A stretch of DNA of 9,667 nucleotides from Thioalkalivibrio sp. (GTDB lineage: Bacteria; Pseudomonadota; Gammaproteobacteria; Ectothiorhodospirales; Ectothiorhodospiraceae): positions 1 through 9,667 of the forward strand of contig JAGTVE010000114.1 of NCBI GenBank assembly GCA_018224485.1, written 5' to 3'. Below the pieces are notes generated by a model that saw only the letters and a list, made by a program, of their open reading frames with translations, was not told where the DNA came from and did not search any database. The number at the start of each line of letters is the position of its first letter. Positions within the stretch are counted from its first letter, which is position 1. Position numbers and translations under genes: made by a program. Shown here piece after piece: positions 5,863-9,667 of the stretch.

Positions 5863-6792
5863 TTACTCCTCGGTCAGCACCTTCAGATGCGCAACCACGC
5901 TGCGACCGAGTGCGGACAGCTCGTAGCCGCCCTCCAGAACCGACACCAGGCGACCCTCGCAGTGACGTTGTGCGATGCCATGGATCTCGCGCGTGAGCCA
6001 TTCGTAGTCGGACTCGACCAGCCGGAAGTTGGCCATCTCGTCCTCGAGATGCCCATCGAAGCCGGCCGAGACCATCACGAGCTCCGGATCAAAGGCCTCG
6101 AGCGCGGGCAGACAGCGCTCCGCCATCACCGAGCGCAGCGCGGCACCATCGGTGTCCCGCGGCAGGGGCATGTTGATCACATTCTCGCTGCGGGTATCGG
6201 CCCCGGTGTTCGGGTAGAAGGGGTGCTGGAAACTGGAGCACAAGAGCACACGCGGATCGTCCCGGAAAACCTCCTCGGTCCCGTTGCCGTGATGCACGTC
6301 GAAATCGACGATCGCCACGCGCGACAGGCCGTGTTGTTCCAGCGCGTGCATCACCCCGATCGCAACGTTGTTGAACAGGCAGAAACCCATCCCGTAGTCG
6401 CGTCCGGCGTGGTGCCCCGGAGGACGCACGCTGCAGAAGGCGGTGTGGGTGGAATTCTCGAGCACGAGATCCACACCGAGGATCACGGCACCGGCGGCAC
6501 GGTAAGCCGCCTGCAGGCTGTGTTCCCCTAAAAAGGTGTCACCACCGTCAAGGGTCGCCCAATGACCCGGACCCGGACGACCCTCTTCCAGCGCATCCAG
6601 GTAGGCCGCATCGTGCACGCGAAGCACCTGCTCGCGGGTCGCCAGCGGCGCCTCCCGGTGACGCAGCCACGGCTCGATGCCGGACGCGATCAACTGATCG
6701 TCGATCGCGTCCAGCCGCTCCGGGGATTCGGGGTGGACGGAAGGCGCCCGATGCGCCAGACATTCCGGATGGGATATGAAGAAGGTTTTCAT
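5863..6792 (-). CDS. Histone deacetylase family protein (class II / AcuC-APAH-like amidohydrolase)
   Basis: This 309-residue zinc amidohydrolase of the arginase/deacetylase superfamily removes acetyl groups from acetyl-lysine or small acetylated amines in the cytoplasm. All catalytic residues are visible: His127/His128 in RPPGHHAG, zinc ligands Asp165 and His167 in DFDVHHGNG, third ligand Asp246 in SAGFDGH, and the oxyanion tyrosine Tyr290 in LEGGY. The N-terminal HPECLAH...HPESPERL segment is typical of class II-type bacterial members. The ATG at 6792 is preferred because AGGGGAG (6798-6804, reverse strand) lies 5 nt upstream and family proteins begin this close to the first motif; an upstream ATG at 6822 has no Shine-Dalgarno. 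It is transcribed divergently from the Pat-type acetyltransferase across 140 bp, suggesting it reverses Pat acetylation. An acetylpolyamine substrate is the main alternative. Confidence 0.9.
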   Translation of the reverse strand: MKTFFISHPECLAHRAPSVHPESPERLDAIDDQLIASGIEPWLRHREAPLATREQVLRVHDAAYLDALEEGRPGPGHWATLDGGDTFLGEHSLQAAYRAAGAVILGVDLVLENSTHTAFCSVRPPGHHAGRDYGMGFCLFNNVAIGVMHALEQHGLSRVAIVDFDVHHGNGTEEVFRDDPRVLLCSSFQHPFYPNTGADTRSENVINMPLPRDTDGAALRSVMAERCLPALEAFDPELVMVSAGFDGHLEDEMANFRLVESDYEWLTREIHGIAQRHCEGRLVSVLEGGYELSALGRSVVAHLKVLTEE

Positions 6793-6858
6793 GCGTTCTC
6801 CCCTCGAAGCCGGGAAGGTCATACCGAGCCTGGCAAGGGCACGGACGGCGTTGCTGCA

Positions 6859-6887
6859 TTGACTATTAGATCAGGACCCGATACACA
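6859..6887 (+). promoter_or_regulatory. Candidate sigma70-type promoter for the Pat gene
   Basis: TTGACT (6859-6864) and TACACA (6882-6887) are separated by 17 bp, in an AT-richer island of an otherwise GC-rich window. The -35 is five of six, the -10 only three of six. On the opposite strand TTGACG (6903-6908) and TGTATC (6880-6885), also 17 bp apart, could drive the deacetylase gene. The two -10 boxes overlap, so the divergent promoters might compete. Confidence 0.3.
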
Positions 6888-6911
6888 AGTCTTATTGCAC
6901 TGCGTCAAACA

Positions 6912-6925
6912 TCACCCGAAGGTGA
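6912..6925 (+). promoter_or_regulatory. Hairpin containing the Pat ribosome binding site
   Basis: TCACC (6912-6916), loop CGAA, GGTGA (6921-6925) form a perfect 5-bp stem. The Shine-Dalgarno AAGGTGA (6919-6925), 7 nt before the ATG at 6933, lies in its loop and 3' arm. Pairing would hide the ribosome binding site, so the stem may lower or regulate translation. Confidence 0.4.
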
Positions 6926-6932
6926 AGCGTTC

Positions 6933-9620
6933 ATGGGCCCCCACTACCTCAGCCGGATCCTCTCCGCCCGCAGCATCGCCGTGATCGGCGCGAGCAACCA
7001 GCCCGATGCGGTGGGATCCGTGATCTTCCGGAACCTGCTGGCAATGGGCTATGAGGGGGAACTGTTCGCCGTCAATCCGAAGTACAAGAAGGTTCACGGG
7101 CGCAAGAGCTACCCGCAGATCGGTGCGATCGGCCGCAATATCGATCTGGCGGTCATCGCGATTCCCGCAGACAACCTGCCCGAAGTGATCCGCGAATGCG
7201 GCAATGCGGAGGTCCAGGGCGCCATCGTGATGTCGGCCGGATTCGCCGAGGAGGGTCCCGAGGGCGCTCGGCTGCAGGACCGGATGCGGGAGGCCGCCCA
7301 GGAGACCGGGTTGCGTATCATCGGGCCGAACTGCCTGGGTCTGATGCGGCCCAGCCGCAAGATCAACGCCACGTTCAGCCGCAACAGTGCGGTTCCCGGT
7401 CGTCTCGCACTGGTCTCCCAGTCCGGTGCGATCTGTTCCGCCATCCTGGACTGGGCCGAGGACCAGCGCATCGGGTTCTCGCTGGTCGCCTCGCTCGGCG
7501 ACGCGATGGACGTCGACTTCGGCGACCTGCTGGATTTCCTGGCACTGGACCCGGAGACACGCAGCATCCTGCTCTACGTGGAGGGCATTGGCGATGCACG
7601 TGCCTTCATCAGCGGCCTGCGCGCGGCGGCAAGAATGAAACCGGTGATCGTGATCAAGTCCGGACGCCATGCAGAAGGCTCGCGGGCCGCGATGTCCCAC
7701 ACTGGTGCACTGGTGGGTGCGGACGACGTCTTCGATGCCGCCCTCGAACGCGCAGGTGCGGTGCGCGCAAAGACCGTGCAGCAGATGTTCTCCGCAGCGG
7801 CCATCCTCTCGAGCGGCGCCCGCTCGCGCGGCAACCGGATCGCCATCATCACCAATGCCGGCGGTCCCGGGGTGATGGCCACGGACCGTGCGGTGGAGCT
7901 CGATCTCGCAATCGCGGAACTGCAGCCGCAGAGCATGAGCCGCCTCGACGAGGCGCTGCCCCCGCACTGGTCCCATGGCAACCCCGTGGACATCCTCGGC
8001 GATGCCGATCCGGCCCGCTACCGGGCCGCGCTCGAGGCCTGTCTCGCCGACCCGGGAGTGGACGGTGTGCTGGCGATGCTCACACCGCAGGCGATGACCG
8101 ACTCCGATGCCTCGGCCGAGGCGGTGATCGGCGGTGCGCACGGCAGCGTTCACGGCAAACCGGTACTTGCCTGCTGGATGGGCGGCAAACAGGTGGAAAA
8201 CGGCCGCGATCTCTTCAGCAAGAAGGGGCTGCCCCACTTCATCACGCCAGAGGCCTCGGTGGAGGCCTTTGCATACCTGACCGCCCATCAGGCGAACCAG
8301 CGTCTGCTGCTGCAGGTTCCGGGACCCATGAGCGACCGCAGTCCCGCGGATGTCGAGGGTGCGCGGATGATCATCGAGACGGCGCTGGGAGAGGGCCGGC
8401 ATACCCTGGGCACGATGGAATCGAAGGCCGTGCTCGCGGCCTTCCGCATCCCCGTGACCCAGACGGTGCAGGCGCACAGTGCCAGTGAGGCGCTGGTCGC
8501 CGCGAGCACACTGGGTTATCCGCTGGCGATGAAGATCGCCTCCCCGGACATCACGCACAAGTCGGACGTCGGCGGTGTGCGGCTGAACATCACCACCGCC
8601 GAATCGGTGCGCAAGAGCTTCCAGGCGATGATGCAGGAGGCGGCCGAGGCGCGGCCCGGGGCGCGGCTTGAGGGGGTCACCCTGGAGCGTATGTACCGCA
8701 GCCACTACGGCCGGGAGCTGATGGTCGGCGTAATGCGCGATCCGGTCTTCGGGCCGGTGATCAGCTTCGGTTCCGGCGGGACCTCGGTGGAGGTGCTGCA
8801 GGACCGCGCGGTCGCGCTGCCGCCGCTGAACGCGACCATCATCCGCGGCCTGATCGGCCGGACCCGCGTGGCCCGGATGCTGAAGCGTTTCCGGCACATG
8901 CCGCCGGTGGACACGGTGGCGCTGGAACAGGTGCTGCTGCGCATCTCCGAGATGGTATGCGAGCTGCCCGAGGTCGCCGAACTCGACATCAACCCGCTGA
9001 TCGTCGGCGCGGATGGTCTCGCCGCCGTCGACGCCCGGGTCGTGGTCGACCAGCCGTCTGCGGACGCGGACCCCTACGCCCACATGGCGATCCACCCGTA
9101 CCCCAGCCACCTGGTCGAGGACTGGCCGATGCCGGACGGACACACCCTGACCATCCGCCCGATCCGCCCGGAGGATGCCCAGATCGAGCAGGCCTTCGTG
9201 CGCAGCCTCTCCGACGAGTCGCGCTACTTCCGATTCATGCAGGCAGTGCACGAGCTCACTCCGGAGATGCTGGTCCGGTTCACGCAGATCGACTACGACC
9301 GGGAGATGGCCCTGATCGCGGTGGTGGAACCCGAAGCCGGGCTCGAAACACAGGTCGCAGTGGCCCGTTACACCATGAACCCGGACCGGCGCAGTTGCGA
9401 ATTTGCGATCGTGGTCGCCGACGAGAGGCAGGGCCGCGGCATCGGCACCCACCTGATGCACTCCCTGATGCGGGTCGCCAAGTCGCGCGGACTCAACCTG
9501 ATGGAGGGCGAAATCATGGCGGGCAACACCCACATGCTGGCCCTGATGCGCCGGGTCGGCTTCAAGGTCCGGCCCAACCCGGACGACGAGGGCGTCGTCC
9601 AGGCGGTGCGGGAGCTCTGA
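6933..9620 (+). CDS. pat: Pat-type fusion: NDP-forming acyl-CoA synthetase domains plus GNAT protein acetyltransferase
   Basis: This 895-residue cytoplasmic protein has the Pat/PatZ (YfiQ/Pka) layout. It starts with a CoA-binding Rossmann domain (SIAVIGAS near 13-20), followed by succinyl-CoA-ligase-like flavodoxin domains (about 150-460). An ATP-grasp domain follows (about 490-720, with MKIASPDITHKSDVGG and DPVFGPVISFGSGG), and a C-terminal GNAT domain ends the protein (about 730-895). The GNAT domain shows Glu823 in CEFAIVV at the catalytic-base position, and the acetyl-CoA pyrophosphate loop RQGRGIG at 832-838. Pat enzymes acetylate and switch off acetyl-CoA synthetase and other proteins. 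His256 in SHTGAL, the phospho-acceptor of ADP-forming acyl-CoA synthetases, is kept; E. coli PatZ has Asn there. This protein could therefore also make acyl-CoA. Start: AAGGTGA 7 nt upstream. It is divergent from the deacetylase gene, a likely functional partner. Confidence 0.92.
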   Translation: MGPHYLSRILSARSIAVIGASNQPDAVGSVIFRNLLAMGYEGELFAVNPKYKKVHGRKSYPQIGAIGRNIDLAVIAIPADNLPEVIRECGNAEVQGAIVMSAGFAEEGPEGARLQDRMREAAQETGLRIIGPNCLGLMRPSRKINATFSRNSAVPGRLALVSQSGAICSAILDWAEDQRIGFSLVASLGDAMDVDFGDLLDFLALDPETRSILLYVEGIGDARAFISGLRAAARMKPVIVIKSGRHAEGSRAAMSHTGALVGADDVFDAALERAGAVRAKTVQQMFSAAAILSSGARSRGNRIAIITNAGGPGVMATDRAVELDLAIAELQPQSMSRLDEALPPHWSHGNPVDILGDADPARYRAALEACLADPGVDGVLAMLTPQAMTDSDASAEAVIGGAHGSVHGKPVLACWMGGKQVENGRDLFSKKGLPHFITPEASVEAFAYLTAHQANQRLLLQVPGPMSDRSPADVEGARMIIETALGEGRHTLGTMESKAVLAAFRIPVTQTVQAHSASEALVAASTLGYPLAMKIASPDITHKSDVGGVRLNITTAESVRKSFQAMMQEAAEARPGARLEGVTLERMYRSHYGRELMVGVMRDPVFGPVISFGSGGTSVEVLQDRAVALPPLNATIIRGLIGRTRVARMLKRFRHMPPVDTVALEQVLLRISEMVCELPEVAELDINPLIVGADGLAAVDARVVVDQPSADADPYAHMAIHPYPSHLVEDWPMPDGHTLTIRPIRPEDAQIEQAFVRSLSDESRYFRFMQAVHELTPEMLVRFTQIDYDREMALIAVVEPEAGLETQVAVARYTMNPDRRSCEFAIVVADERQGRGIGTHLMHSLMRVAKSRGLNLMEGEIMAGNTHMLALMRRVGFKVRPNPDDEGVVQAVREL

Positions 9621-9631
9621 CCCCCTCGGCG

Positions 9632-9667
9632 TATGGGAGTGCCATGTGGGAGTGCCATGTGGGAGCG
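9632..9667. repeat. 13-bp tandem repeat at window edge, possible REP-like element
   Basis: The unit TGTGGGAGTGCCA occurs at 9645-9657. It is preceded by a one-mismatch copy at 9632-9644 (TATGGGAGTGCCA) and followed by a partial copy at 9658-9667 that diverges to TGTGGGAGCG where the window stops. It starts 11 bp after the pat stop codon. TGTGGGAGCG resembles the start of extragenic palindromes common in gammaproteobacteria (TGTRGGAGCGG...), which would place a REP-like hairpin just beyond the edge; this is inference. Confidence 0.6.

Noticed and set aside
6912..9533. An 873-codon open frame antisense to nearly all of the Pat gene
   Set aside because: It is rich in His, Arg, Gly and Gln with no domain pattern, and pat on the other strand has clear motifs throughout. 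Long antisense frames are expected in GC-rich genes.
1..9667. tRNA, rRNA, CRISPR array, insertion sequence or riboswitch
   Set aside because: No cloverleaf, regular spaced repeat array, transposase motif or known aptamer pattern was seen; structured candidates are only short hairpins.

Overview
The window is GC-rich, gene-dense bacterial DNA carrying seven protein genes, with no RNA gene, transposon or CRISPR array that I can recognise. Gene content suggests a gammaproteobacterium, perhaps a salt-tolerant or haloalkaliphilic one of the Ectothiorhodospiraceae type. The hints are a NaChBac/NavAe1-type sodium channel, a fused Pat-type acetyltransferase, an archaeal-type RNA ligase in a bacterium, and a very acidic exported protein. 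This host assignment is inference; no rRNA or marker gene is present.

Layout. Bases 1-250 hold no gene I can support. An Rnl3/Pab1020-family RNA ligase (251-1348, +) converges on its known companion, a PIN-domain 'RNA ligase partner' protein (1373-1969, -). The 24-bp gap and the end of the PIN gene form a strong GC hairpin. A divergent spacer (1970-2110) with a 10-bp tandem repeat and a 7-bp-stem hairpin leads into a small SAM-dependent methyltransferase resembling the METTL7/TMT1 thiol methyltransferases (2111-2707, +). This converges on a 616-residue exported protein of unknown function (2718-4568, -). A 324-bp divergent spacer separates that from a bacterial voltage-gated sodium channel (4893-5744, +). 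The channel converges on a class II-type histone-deacetylase-family amidohydrolase (5863-6792, -). Across a 140-bp AT-richer divergent promoter region lies an 895-residue Pat-type protein (6933-9620, +), an NDP-forming acyl-CoA synthetase fused to a GNAT acetyltransferase. The window ends in a 13-bp tandem repeat that may be the edge of a REP-like element.

How the genes work together. Two functional pairs stand out. The RNA ligase and PIN protein suggest an RNA cut-and-seal or repair module. The deacetylase-family enzyme and the Pat protein, transcribed from a shared intergenic region, suggest a reversible lysine-acetylation circuit comparable in logic to AcuA/AcuC of Bacillus or Pat/CobB of Salmonella. 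The synthetase half of Pat keeps the phospho-acceptor histidine lost in E. coli PatZ, so it may also be catalytic. The methyltransferase, exported protein and channel appear to be independent units. Genes alternate in strand throughout (+ - + - + - +), so no multi-gene operon is visible.
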